In this document: piece by piece, positions 19,950-30,417 of the stretch
Layout: each line of letters opens with the position of its first letter
Position numbering within the stretch: the stretch's first letter is position 1
The notes under the pieces: model-generated
Told to the model about the DNA's origin: nothing
Database searches by the model: none
What the model saw: the letters and a program-made list of their open reading frames with translations, nothing else
Translations under genes and position numbers: made by a program
From: Posidonia oceanica
Lineage: Eukaryota; Streptophyta; Magnoliopsida; Alismatales; Posidoniaceae
NCBI GenBank assembly: GCA_037176725.1
Contig: JAZBRS010000020.1
Location: forward strand, 91,086,001-91,150,000
Length of the DNA: 64,000 bases
Direction: 5' to 3'

Positions 19950-19961
19950 GCTTTGATACCA
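19950..19961 (-). promoter_or_regulatory. Primer binding site of copia element C (initiator-Met tRNA type)
   Basis: The minus strand reads TGGTATCAAAGC, two bases inside the 5' LTR. It differs by one base from the common plant copia site TGGTATCAGAGC. It fixes the 5' LTR at the right end of the element. Confidence 0.85.
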
Positions 19962-19963
19962 AT

Positions 19964-21059
19964 TGTTAGAATCAAGAGGCTACTCTAGAGGGGGGTGAAT
20001 AGAGTATTTAAAGTTTATCTATATTCTTTGAAATAGATTACTTAACTTTAACTTAAACAAGAATATTCAATCAATTAATATGGTTGAAATCTAATTTACC
20101 ACATGCACAGAATGAGAAGAGAGGCAGTGAATTTAACAAACGGATATATAGTGGTTCAGCCAACCTGGCCTAGTCTGCTCCCAGATCCCCTCTGGAGTTC
20201 CCTTAATCTTATATCACAGTAAATTACACTTACTTGACGAAGACAGAAACCTCCTTTGCAAATCCTGCAGAGACCTTCTCACAGTTAGAGAAGCACAACC
20301 TTTGTTATAGCGAATGTTTACAGAAAGTAACTCTTGTGATCTCCACAGCTTAGTATTAGCAATTGAAACCAAATGAAAACTCTTTTGGCTAACTTGGGAG
20401 AATTTAAGCTTAGTAGAGGTAGTGTATTGACATGATCTGAATTGGTGCTTCTTGGTAGGGTCCTTGGGGTCCTATTTATAGGTTTAGCAAGGTGTAACAT
20501 TGTGTTTAACGGCTAGCCCAACGGATTGAAATGGATCTCTAATTCAGTATGTCGAAATTGATCGGTCGACCGAAATCCTGCAACGTTCGACTAATTCGGC
20601 AGACCAAAATATTTCGGTGTTCCGAAATCATGCTAACGGTCGAATGAAGATGATATTTTTTCTGGTGATCCTAATATGGTATACCGGACAAAAATCGGTA
20701 AGCCGATTTTGACCCAACTTCTAAACTTAGGATTTTTCTTAGTGTTTACTTCTGGTTTTGGGTATGGATATTTTCCTAGGTGCATTTAGGATGATTTGGA
20801 GATTACATACATCCAGAATTACATCAAGAAAAATACAAATAATATTTTTACACCACACATAAAAACTTTTGAAGTCTTCTTGTCTTTATGTAGACTTTAT
20901 GCGAAATATTTCCTTGAGCTCTTGAGTTTCTTCATAAGTAGAGTTTCTTCAGATATTCCACCTATCTTAAAAACAGACTAAGAAATATATTTCTCAAGAA
21001 ATATCATTAGTCTCCTTTGTTATCATCATAATTAAATATTGCATTGTTTATTTTCAACA
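19964..21059 (-). repeat. 5' LTR of copia element C (1096 bp)
   Basis: Minus-strand start TGTTGAAAATAAACAATGC at 21059, end at 19964 (plus strand TGTTAGAATC). The TATA box TATAAATA is at 20473-20480. CGGTCGACCG near 20555 and a one-base variant of the ACCGAAATATTTCGGT palindrome (20603-20618) lie upstream. This is the complete LTR of the pair. Confidence 0.9.
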
Positions 21060-22321
21060 GAGGAGCCCCCCTAGGTTGCAGTGGAGGAGTGGGAGAAGAC
21101 GTCATGTTTGTGAGTGGGGAGTTGGTCTTCAAGTGTGGTCGTGGGTGTAGTTGGGTTGTTGTTGCCAAATGTAGGAAGGAGGTGGTCTGTCGTGTAGAGG
21201 AAGAAGAAGGGAGTGGGCTGAAGGAGGTGGTGTGTCTGGGTTCGTGAGTGATGCTGGAGGTTGGTGTGTGAGTTGGGTCATGGATGATGGTTGCAGTTGG
21301 TGGAGATGATGAATGGTGTGGGTGCAGAAGTTGTGGGTCGTGTAGAAGAGGCTGTGTTGTGAAGAGAAAAGAGAAGTGGAAAAAAAAGAGTGGGCTGGGC
21401 TTTGTGTGGTGAAGAAAGAAGAAAAGGAGAAGAAAGAAAAAGAAAGAAAAAGAAAGAATGGGAGTGGGCTTGGGCTGCAACTGTAAAGAGAGGAAAATAA
21501 GAAAAAGAAGGGAGAAGTGAAGAAAAGAAAAGAGGAAAGAAAAGGAGGGGGAAATGAGGAGGTGAGTGGGCTACTGTGGGCCTAGGGTGTTGGGTTTGTG
21601 GGTGAAAAAAAAGGAAGGGAGAAAAGAAGAGAGAAAAAAAAGAAAAAGAGAATGGATTTGGGTGTTAGTGTGTTGGTGATTGTGGTGGAGTGAAAGAAAT
21701 GGGTTTAAGGAGAAGGAAAAAGATGAGATAATGGGCCTTAGTTGGGTTTAGTGGGCCTGTGTAGTGTAGTGATGGTTTTAGGGCTTAAGGAGGGAAAATT
21801 GAGTGGGAAAATGGAGGTGGGCCTAGTGGGCTTGAGGATAGGTTTGAGTGTAGTATGGGCTTTTAGTGTGGGAGAGGGAAATGGGCTTAAGGTTTGGTTT
21901 ATGGAGATTCCTAGGGTTTTGGTTCAGTTGGGTTTGTGTGTGGTTTAAGGGTTTAATTGTAGGCTTAATTGGGTCAAGTGGGCTTGGGATTCCTAGGGTG
22001 TGGTTGTGGGCTTTGATAGAAAGGGGAAGAAAGGGTTTAGGGTTTAGGGTTTTGATTGTGGTTTAAGGTGGGCTTTGTAGAAAGGGGGAAACAAGGTTTA
22101 GGGTTTAGGGTTTAGGGTTTTGTAGAAAGGGGAAGAAAGGGGTTTAGGGTTTAGGGTTTAGGGTTTTGTAGAAAGGGGAAGAAAGGGGTTTAGGGTTTTG
22201 GTTATTTCTAGGGTTTTGGAGTGGTTGTGGGCCTGAATGGAGTGGACTTTTGAGATGAGGAGTTGGAGAGGAAAGAGGGAGGCAAACCACCAATACAAGG
22301 GTCAAAAATGGGGTGTCTACA
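21060..22321 (-). repeat. Part of 3' LTR of element B
   Basis: Matches 44400-45603 of B's 5' LTR in order and orientation. The outer remainder is displaced by C and A. On the plus strand it ends ATGGGGTGTCTACA at 22321, i.e. the LTR start TGTAGACACC on the minus strand, next to the PPT. It contains purine-rich G/A runs (21360-21640), GGGCTT-rich sequence and the telomere-type tract. Confidence 0.88.
22029..22200 (-). repeat. Telomere-type (TTTAGGG)n tract in B's 3' LTR
   Basis: Several runs of GGTTTAGGGTTTAGGGTTT, separated by AAAGGGGAAGAAAGGG, in a local duplication of about 55 bp. The corresponding tract in the 5' LTR (45361-45482) has fewer copies, and E carries it as AAACCCTA at 51130-51196. 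On the element sense strand it reads AAACCCTA. Confidence 0.85.
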
Positions 22322-22390
22322 GATGCCCCTCCTTGAGCGAGGTCAAGCGTAGCGAGACTGGCTCGGGGTTGACAAGACACCCCACTTGAC
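22301..22390 (-). other. PPT and LTR-edge inverted repeat, element B
   Basis: GTCAAAAATGGGGTGTC (22301) pairs with GACACCCCACTTGAC (ending 22390). Between them is the polypurine tract, which reads AAGGAGGGGCATC on the minus strand directly before TGTAGACACC. Same layout as in A (5718-5808) and D (46667-46757). Confidence 0.75.
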
Positions 22391-23211
22391 GCCGGTGAGA
22401 GCCAAATGTTGCTGTTGGCGTGAGCCACTTATTCGGCATATACACTGAAAATCGTTACTCGTTGCCACATTGTGAATGCAATTGTGGACACTAGGATGCA
22501 ATGCTAATGCTAGTCCTGCAATGTTGATGGCATGCTGATGCTTATGTGCACTGAACTCTACTGAGGTATGCGTGTGGGTTCCCGCGATGCTGCTATAAGT
22601 GACAATGCAATTGCTAATGCTGATGCACGTTGAGCCCTACACAGCTCTAAGCGGTGTTAAAAGTGATGTATGCTGATGCTGATTCTGTTGGGCATATATG
22701 CAAAGTAAATGATGCTGTGCACTGAGCTCTGTGCGGCTCTAAGCGATGCTGATGCAACATATATGGATGCTAAACTCTGCTGGGGCATTCACAGAGTGTG
22801 ATGCTATGTGATGAATGAGTGCAATGCAATGATGTTGATGTGATGTCATGATGTAGTGAGCGATGAGTTGACGGACTCAACACTGGATAGTCTTGGGTTA
22901 TCGGCTCGAAGAGTTTGACAGGCTCACACCGGATAGTTTGGGTTATCAGCCCAAGGAAAGAATGCCAGACATGGTGACGGATGTCGTTTGAGTAGTTGGG
23001 GTTACCAACCCAGAAAAACGATACCCTAGGATGACAAAAAAAGATGCCCCTAGTATCGGGAAGGCTTTACTAGGGGGCAGCCGAAACGTTCCTGGCATCA
23101 AAAGAAGGCTAGACAATATAACGGGTGTCAACTGAGCAGTTAGGACTACCAGCTTGGAGGAGAAAAGGGGTCCTTGTATGTTCGGCACAAGGAAAACAAA
23201 ACAAGCAAAAC
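22391..23211 (-). repeat. Degenerate repeats of the B 3' region
   Basis: 22430-22860 is rich in GATGCTAATGC-like words without a clean period. 22862-22955 has two copies of a 45-48-bp unit with GGATAGTTTGGGTTATC, the reverse of A's GATAACCTAAACTATC unit. 23040-23100 has a worn copy of the GATGCCCC/TACTAGGGG hairpin. No gene is supported. Confidence 0.6.
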
Positions 23212-24832
23212 TTCACGAAGACGCGAGAAAGAAAAGCTTGTCCTCGCCCGAGAAAGCAAGCAAACGGGACTCTAAACAGAGTCACGCAAGGAAAGACTTG
23301 TCCTCGCCCGAGGATGCAAGTAGGCGGGACTCCGAACAGAGTCGCGCAAGGAAGGGCTTGTCCTCGCCCGAGGAAGCAAGCAGGCGGGACTCCAAATAGA
23401 GTCACATAAGAAAAGGCTTGTCCTTGCCCGAGGAAGCAAGCAAGCGGGACTCCAAACAGAGTCGCACAAGAAAAGGCTTGTCCTCACCCGAGGAAGCAAG
23501 CAGGTGGGACTCCAACCAGAGTCGTGCAAGAAAAGGCTTGTCCTCGCCCGAGGAAGCATGCAGGCGGGACACCAAACAGAGTCACGCAAGAAAAGGCTTG
23601 TCCTTGCCTGAGGAAGCAAGCAGGCGGGAAAAAAAACAGAGTCATGCAAGAAAAAGGTTGTCCTCGCCCAAGGAAGCAAGCAGGCGGGACTCCAAACAGA
23701 GTCACACAAGAAAAGGGTTGTCCTCGCCTGAGGAAGCAAGCAGGTGGGACTCCAAACAGAGTCTCACAAGAAAAGGCTTGTCGTCGCCCGAGGAAGCAAG
23801 CAGGCGGGACTCCAAATAGAGTCGCGCAAGAAAAGGCTTGTCCTCACCCAAGGAAGCAAGCAGGTAGGACTCCAAATAGAGTCGCGCAAGAAAAGGCTTG
23901 TCCTAGCCCAAGGAAGCAAGCAGGCAAGACTCCAAACAGAGTCACGCAAGAAAAGACTTGTCCTCGCCCGTGGAAGCAAGCAGGCAAGACTCTAAACAGA
24001 GTCGCGCAAAAAAAGGCTTGTCCTCGCCCGAGGAAGCAAGCAGGCGGGACTCCAAACAGAGTCACACAAGAAAAGGCTTGTCCTCTCCCGAGGAAGCAAG
24101 CAGGCGGGACTCCAAACAGAGTCACGCAAGAAAAGGCTTGTCCTCGCCCGAGGAAGCAAGCAGGTAGGACTCCAAACAGAGTCGCACATGAAAAGGCTTG
24201 TCCTCGCCCGAGGAAGCAAGCAGGCAGGACTCCAAACAGAGTCGCGCAAGAAAAGGCTTCTCCTCGCCTGAGGAAGCAAGCAGGCGGGACTCCGAACAGA
24301 GTCATGCAAGAAAAGACTTGTCCTTGCCCGAGGAAGCAAGCAGGCGGGACTCCAAACAAAGTCGCGCAAGAAAAGGCTTGTCCTCGCTCGAGGAAGCAAG
24401 CAGGCGGGACTCCAAACAGAGTCACGCAAGAAAAGGCTTGTCCTCACCCGAGGAAGCAAGCAGGCAGGACTCCAAACAGAGTCGTGCAAGAAAAGTCTTG
24501 TCCTCGCCCAAGGAAGCAAGTAAGCGGGACTCCAAACAGAGTCATGCAAGAAATGGGTTGTCCTCGCCCAAGCTAGCAAGCAAGCGGGACTCCAAATAGA
24601 GTCGCGCAAGAAAAGGGTTGTCTTCGCTCGAGGAAGCAAGCAGGCGGGACTCCAAACTAAGTCACGCAAGAAAAGGCTTGTCCTCGTCCGAGGAAGCAAG
24701 CAGGTGGGACTCCAAACAGAGTCACGCAAGAAAAGGCTTGTCCTCGCCCGAGGAATCAAGCAGGCGGGACTCCAAACAGAGTCGCACAAGAAAAGGCTTG
24801 TCCTCGCCCGAGGAAGCAAGCACACGGAAAGA
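23212..24832 (-). repeat. 60-bp tandem array, 27 copies, no indels
   Basis: Every unit is exactly 60 bp, e.g. GAAAAGGCTTGTCCTCGCCC followed by GAGGAAGCAAGCAGGCGGGA and CTCCAAACAGAGTCACGCAA. Units differ only by substitutions (often C/T and G/A). TCCTCG-CC-CGAGGA is a short palindrome inside. Because 60 is divisible by three and few stops arise, long ORFs appear on both strands (up to 350 residues). On the element sense strand the 20-residue repeat is WSPACLLPRARTSLFLRDSV. I do not call these genes. D has a single related unit at 47620-47700. Confidence 0.95.
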
Positions 24833-25146
24833 CAAAGGCTCGAATGTGATAGTTTACGGTTCTATCAACCAGAAGTGATAGTTTACGGTCCTATCAACCG
24901 GAGGAGAAAAGGAAAAGTGATAAAAGAGCACGAGAACCCGATGGCGAGTCAAAAGCCACGGATGGTGCTAGGACGAACTGGGGCGTCAGTGCAGAGAAAG
25001 ATGGGGGAGTGATACCATAGGGCAGCAGAAAAGATGCCCCTGGTATCAGAAAGGATACCAGGGGACAGTCGAAGCGCCCTTTGCATCGAAATGCAAAGGA
25101 TGGACAAAACTGACGTGTTTGCCAAACGAGTAGTTAAGGGGTACTA
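24833..25146 (-). promoter_or_regulatory. GATA/TATC units and hairpin module with ACGT motif, element B
   Basis: Two GATAGTTTACGG...CTATCAACC units lie at 24846-24902. CCCCTGGTATC-AGAAAG-GATACCAGGGG (about 25047-25075) is a perfect 11-bp stem with a 6-base loop. GACAAAACTGACGTGTTTGC at 25103-25122 carries TGACGTG, then CCAAACGAGTAG and GGGGTAC. The order and spacing repeat those of A (3478-3583) and D (49640-49785) on the sense strand. Confidence 0.6.
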
Positions 25147-25522
25147 GGCCAGATGAAGGTCCAGTTGAGGGTGCTCGGTGGCTTTGATTGATTCTAGGGG
25201 AATTGATGGATGCTGCGGCTGAATATCCTACCTGGAAGTTGCCTGGAGTAGTTTTGGCATTGATCTGCAGAGATTCTGATATTCTGCTAAGATATAGGGC
25301 TTTCCTGCAATGTCCTGCAGTATTCTGGCAGCAAACCGGACTGGCAGCTCAAGATGTGATTTACAAGAATATGCATGCATCAAGTTGTGAAAGGCAAATC
25401 CAACATAAAAGAAGATGGCAAAACAAACATCTTTGCATTGATTAAGTCTCGATTACATGCCCATAGCCAGGCTAAACAAGATACGATAAGCCCTAAATAG
25501 GGCATGCTACTGCACAAGTGCC

Positions 25523-26725
25523 CTAACTAGTTCTGGCTTTCTTGGAGCTCCTGGTATCGCTGAATAGAGGGGCGGCCGGCGGGATCTCATTGATAGGCCA
25601 GAGCTCCTGCACCTCAGTCACATATTCAGGAGTGCATCCTAAGCCTTTCACAGCCGCGATGTCTGTCGACTGTACCCCATGGCGCATTAGGTGGGCTAGC
25701 TTCGTTGTTGCAGCAGTGGAGTTGAGCGGATAGAGCTGCAGAAGGTCGAACGCTGTGCTGTCAACAAAGGCACTCTGCTAGAAGCCAAACTATCGCATCA
25801 CCCAGATGGGATGATACTCAACACCCTTGAGGAACCCTGGCAACACAACCAGTCACATGTCGCGGGCGCTGAAGAAGATAGTGAACGATTCAGCAGTGGA
25901 GGGGACGATGCACCAAATTACCGCATCCTTAGTCAGCTTTGCCAGCTTCTCGTAATCTTCACGGACGCTCTGAATAGTTCGAGCATGGCCGCTGCTGCAG
26001 TAAGCCTCGAAGGCCGATATCTGTAGGTGCAGAGTGAACATGCCCAAGTGTCCAGCTAGCCAAACCTGTACTAGGGCCCTACAACCATGGAAGTGGTGGC
26101 AGCGGTGTGAGATGCGGTCTAGCCAGCGATAAGTTTCCGCTAGAACTACAGGTGCCAGGTCGATCTGCTAGGTCGCCACGGCAAGTGCAATTTTAGCAAC
26201 CTCGATTGCAACTGTCATCCAGCAATGAGTAAAGATCAACTCTCCTAAGAAGCGGGTAACAAAGCATCGAAGCCATAATTCATCCCCGAGCTTGGTGCGC
26301 TTCTTGGCAACTTCATTAAAGTAATTCAGGCAGAGCATGGGCACAGGCCCGTCAATGCAGATCAGTCTCTTCTTGCAGTCCACTGTGGAGAGTCCAGTCA
26401 GCTGGCTCAAGACTGCAACATAGCCGTCACGCCTCATGAACACAGCTGGTCCCATGAGCTTGGAAAAGCTGCAAATTCGGTGTACTTCCTCCAACGTGGG
26501 CGTTAGCTCTGTTATGCCGAAGCGAAACACATGGTGTGCTGGTTTCCAGAATCTTGCAGTAGCGCACAAGAGATGTTGGCTCACCTCCACATCAGCCGCC
26601 CTCAAAAGCTTGGACGGTATGCCCCACAAACATAGCCTCTCAAGGTCACCTTCAGTGAGTTCGCTAATCCATGCTCGAAGAACCTCGGAACAGTGTGTCG
26701 GGGTCACCAACATAGGGAAACCCAT
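25523..26725 (-). pseudogene. DUF7745-like extra ORF of element B, with in-frame stops
   Basis: ATG at 26725 (MGFPMLVTPTHCSEVLRAW) to TAG at 25523-25525 (...SKKARTS), about 400 codons, collinear with A's ORF. Stops at 26168-26170 (CAG to TAG, before QIDLAPVVLAE) and 25853-25855 (CGA to TGA, after ARDM), plus further stops in the ...VMRQFGFQQ... segment near 25785-25800, break it. The changes fit cytosine deamination in CG or CHG contexts. The intact C-terminus shows what A lost through its frameshift. Confidence 0.75.
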
Positions 26726-28175
26726 TTCACTAGCAGAAGAACTGGTGCAGGATCTTCAAGTACCTGTAACCAAAGCTATGGACCATCAAATCATTCACAG
26801 ATATGTAAGACAAGCAGATATGCATTTCAAAGCTGATAAAGCAGTTCATATTGCAGCTAACATTCAGATCATGGAATCCAAACACATTCCATCACGCAAA
26901 GGGACTCTGTCCACGTAGGGCAGAGCCACACAAAGGAGTACATTTGTTCTTGTCCGCACGGAGCAAGGGAACAAACAAAAGGGACTTCGTCCGCTTGGGG
27001 TGGAGTCACAAAAGGGAATTCTGGTAGTGCTAGGCTATGCATGTCCGACAGTCCTCGAGGGACCTCGATGTGCCGAAGCTGTCTTGTTGACTCTGAAGTG
27101 ACTATTTTGCTCCTGGCTACTGATACGCATTCTGGACTGCTGCGTTGACATTGATAATCTATTCCAGGACTTGTGCTGGTGCTCAAATTGAGTGGTGCCC
27201 AGGTAAGCTGGTGGGAGCTTGGACCAACAGGATCAAGGGCGGTCAACCTACCTTGGGAGAAGTACTGTTCCAGTGCCGAGTTGAGCCTTGCAAAGGGGAA
27301 GGAAAGAATAGAGTGGATGATTGATATTTGATGGATGCATGAATGATTTATACTATATTTCTGTTGCCCTCAGCATATGGAGTGCTTAATGCCTACTGCA
27401 AAGGAAAGGAGCAGTCTCTGATTCACCAGACTCTACTAGGACTCCTAACTATTGGTGGCACTCCGGAATGGGTGAGAATTTTAATGTTAAGGTAGTGGTG
27501 TGATGGGGACAGGCTCCATGTCAAACTCTCGAGGACCTACACCTACTCTTTTCCATTTTTTTTTTTTTTTGCTCCCACATAGGCGTACAGGTTTCCCCTA
27601 TCCCTGGCTTGGAGTTAGTGGGCGCCTAGTCTGAGACTGGGGGAGCTGTTGCTAGACAAGGGTGGTTAGGCCCTGTTGGATTTGTGGATTCCCTAGGTGC
27701 GAACTTCGACTCCTCTCCAAGGTAAATTGGAGGGATGGGGTTACGCTTGTTTGCCTCTATCTCTAGGGCTGATTTCTGTCTTTGCCTTCTGTCATCTTTT
27801 TTTCTTTTGTGCCCATATGTAGACATGTATATACATTTTTTGCTCACACTCTCACTCACGCCCTAGCATTTTATCGCCCTCTAGAGGTGTAAGTCCTAGG
27901 GGGTTTGGGCATTTCACCTGTCCTCACTGAGTGGTGGCTCCCTCACTGGTTAGGACATCTAAGTAGTGTTAGGTGAGGTAGAGTAGACTCCTTCTAGAGC
28001 AGGCAAGCATCTCCGATTTTCATCACCGGGCTATGATTGCAATGCATGATTATGATTAGCAGGATGGCATGTAAAGTAAAGGGAAATATGCAGATGCGAA
28101 TGCATGATTGTAGGGTCAGTGAATGCATGAAATGCAATGGGAGAGAACTCTGCAAGGCAAGGATACGACTTCGGA
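26726..28175 (-). other. Conserved non-coding spacer between pol and the DUF7745-like ORF, element B
   Basis: Collinear with A 602-1953 and D 56929-58107. TTGGTTACAG|GTACTTGAAG (boundary 26763/26764 on plus coordinates) again looks like a splice acceptor 38 bases before the ATG. Another conserved block lies near 27870-27970 (GTGGTGGCTCCCTCACTGG). A T13-14 run is at 27560-27573. No believable gene is seen. Confidence 0.5.
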
Positions 28176-29036
28176 TCACTGGTAGTATTTCTTGAGGTAG
28201 CATGAGTTGACCGGGACCGACTGTTCAACTTGGTCCATGCTCTCAAGGACTGCTGCTCTACTAGAGAATATCTACTTAATGACGAAGGGGCCTTGCCAAT
28301 TGGGTCTGAATTTGCCACGAGCATCGGGGAGATGGATTGCTCGCAGCACTAAGTCGCTTGGTTGGAAGTTCCTTGGTCGGACTTTCTTCTGATATGACCT
28401 AGCCATCTGCCTCTGATAACACTGAGCGTGGTGAATGGCCTGCAATCTGCGCTCATAAATTAGGTTTAGCTGGGTGTAGCCGTCTTCGACCCACTCTACT
28501 TCTTCCAATGCTGCCTCTCTCAGGATCCTCAGTGAAGGGATCTCCACTTCGACAGGTAAAACTGCCTCCATGCCGTAAACCAGCGAATACGAGGTTGCTC
28601 CCGTCGAGGTTCGGACTGATGTTCTATAAGCCCATAGCACGTATGAGAGCTTATCATGCCAATCCTTGTGAGTCTCTGCCATCTTCTTCAGGATCTTCAC
28701 AAGGTTCTTATTGGCGGACTCAACAATGCCATTCCTATGTGGTCGATAAGGCAAGGACCTATGGTGCTTGACCTTGAAGCCCTGCAGGTAGTCTTCGATC
28801 CTCTTGGCAGTGAAGTTTGTGCCATTGTCAGAGATGATGGCGTGTGGGACCCCGTACCAGGCAATGATGTTGTTTCTGATGAATTTCTCCATTGCCATGG
28901 TAGTCACTGTTTTGTAGGAGGCTGCTTTCACCCACTTGGTAAAGTAATCTATCGCCACAAGGATATAACGATGACCGTTGGAGGCTGAGGATGGACTGCT
29001 CCAATGACGTCTATCCCCCAGGTCGAGAAAGGCCAT
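28176..29036 (-). pseudogene. Integrase of element B (core and C-terminal domain)
   Basis: Catalytic core with VAIDYFTKWVKA, IISDNGTNFTA and HRNGIVESANKN, so the D, D and E are all in place. Then DKLSYVLWAYRTSV, YGMEAVLPVEVEIPSLR, GKFRPNWQGPFVIK, TAG at 28272-28274 (CAG expected), and a final YLKKYYQ with TGA at 28176-28178. A one-base frameshift near 29000 separates this frame from the zinc-finger part. Apart from those two lesions the domain is well preserved. Confidence 0.85.
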
Positions 29037-29920
29037 AGCGATGACATGCTGTGTAACTGTTGTGGGGGAGCATGGATGAAATTCCCATGGATCTGGCAGT
29101 TATGGCATTCACGCACAAACTGGCAGCAATCTGCCTCCATGGTTGACCAGAAGTAGCCTTGTAGCATAATCTTCTTGGCTAGCAAGACACCGTTCATGTG
29201 AGGGCCACAGGTCCCTACATGGACTTGAAGCATCAGTGTGTCGGCCTCTCCCTTGCCTATGCAGCGTAGAAGCATCTGATTGTAGGATCTTCTGTAGAGA
29301 TGTCCTGCTCCTAACACGTATTTTGATGCCAAACGTGCCAAGGTTTTTCTGTCTGCTGTTGAGGCGTCAGATGGGAGATTGCCAGACTTTAGGAAAACTT
29401 TGATGTCATGGTACCATGGTTGCTCTTCTGCTGGATCCGCCTCTTCTATGCTCATGCAATGTGCAGGTAGCTCCGTGCGAGTGATTGATACATCCACTAC
29501 TTGATCTTCAAGTATGCTGAGCCAGGATGCCAAGGTTGCCAGGGCATCTGCATATGCATTCCTTGCTCTATTCATGTATGTGAAGCAGATGCTCTCAAAC
29601 TCCTTAATGAGCCTTAGTAGATGTTCATGATATGGCACGAGCTTTGAGTCCTTTGTCTTCCAGTCGCCGTTTACTTGGGAGATCACCAACATTGCATTGC
29701 CGTGCACATGCAGCTTTTGCACCTCATGTTCGAGTGCGACCTTTAGTCCCAAGATGCACGCTTCATATTCCACTTCGTTGTTGGTGCATTCAAAGGTCAG
29801 CTTTCTTGCAAACGAGATCAGCTGCCCCTGAGGTGTTGCTAATATAGCACCCACGCCTTGACCTCTCCTGTTGATAGCGCCATCAAAGTATAGCTGCCAC
29901 TGTTGCTCATCCTTAGGGTC
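28949..29920 (-). pseudogene. Second (additional) RNase H and integrase zinc finger of element B
   Basis: The first part reads WQLYFDGAINRRGQGVGAIL, then NNEVEYEACILGLKVALEH, then VHGNAMLVISQVNGDW and YADALATLASW. This is the extra RNase H found in Tat/Ogre elements. In VHGNAMLVISQ the usual catalytic Asp of GDS is Asn, a G-to-A change. The second part has HVGTCGPHMNG and CHNCQIHG, the integrase zinc-binding region, then GYFWSTMEADCCQFVREC. A stop interrupts at about 29921 (SV*KDPKDEQQ). Confidence 0.8.
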
Positions 29921-30417
29921 CTTCTACACAGAATCCTCCATGGCGAATAGGATGTCCTCATCGAGGAACTGTGTCTGTAGAGGTTGGTATTCGGGTAGTG
30001 GGAAGTCAGCAAGATGATCTACCATGGCTTGCCCCTTCATGGTTTTCTGCATTACGAAGGTAATGTCGTACTGAGACAGCAACACCTGCCACTTGACGCA
30101 TCTGCCTACCATGGCTGGCTTCTGGAAGAGGAACTTCATTGGGTCATGCCGACACAAAAGCAGGACAGGGTAGGCCATCATGTAATGCTTAGTTTTTGTG
30201 CAACCCAGACAAGAGATATGCAGACCTTCTCTATAGTGCTATACCTGGCTTCGTAATCATTGAATTTCTTGCTTAGGTAGTTGATGGCTCGTTCTTTTCT
30301 GCCTGATTCATCATGTTGGCCCAAGACTGTGTCCATGGAATGCTGAGTGGTAGACAGATATAAGAGTAGAGGTTGCCCTAGTGTGGGGGGAACCAGGACT
30401 GGAGGCTTGATAAGGAG
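29921..30417 (-). pseudogene. First RNase H domain of element B
   Basis: Follows the RT in order. EARYSTIEKVCISLVWVAQK (near 30225-30260), LRHYMMAYPVLLLCRHDPM and GRCVKWQVLLSQYDITFV match the degenerate gypsy RNase H of plant elements. In-frame stops are at 30418-30420 and 29921. The domain is partly eroded. Confidence 0.75.

Larger units (their letters stand above)
11525..21059 (-). mobile_element. Element C: SIRE-like Ty1/copia retrotransposon with env-like 3' ORF
   Basis: Both LTRs, an initiator-Met-type primer site, gag, protease, integrase, RT, RNase H in copia order, and a further ORF between RNase H and the 3' LTR are present on the minus strand. Total 9535 bp. The right LTR (5') begins on the plus strand TGTTAGAATC and ends TTTTCAACA. 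The left LTR (3') has lost its outermost 29 bp. The LTRs differ at roughly 5% of positions over about 320 bp by eye. The host site is B's 3' LTR, next to A's insertion. Length, gag coiled coil and the 3' ORF point to the SIRE lineage; this is recognition, not a tree. Confidence 0.88.

Noticed and set aside
22029..22200. Interstitial telomere from a chromosome fusion
   Set aside because: The tract is at the same LTR position in B's two LTRs and in E, so it belongs to the LTR.
23524..24576. 350-residue ORF (plus strand) and 277-residue ORF (minus strand) in the B array
   Set aside because: Both follow from a 60-bp period free of stops. There is no start context and no domain, and the opposite strand is equally open, so I list a repeat, not genes.
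23212..24832. CRISPR-like array
   Set aside because: The units are contiguous and alike over their full length, with no unique spacers, and the setting is a plant genome.
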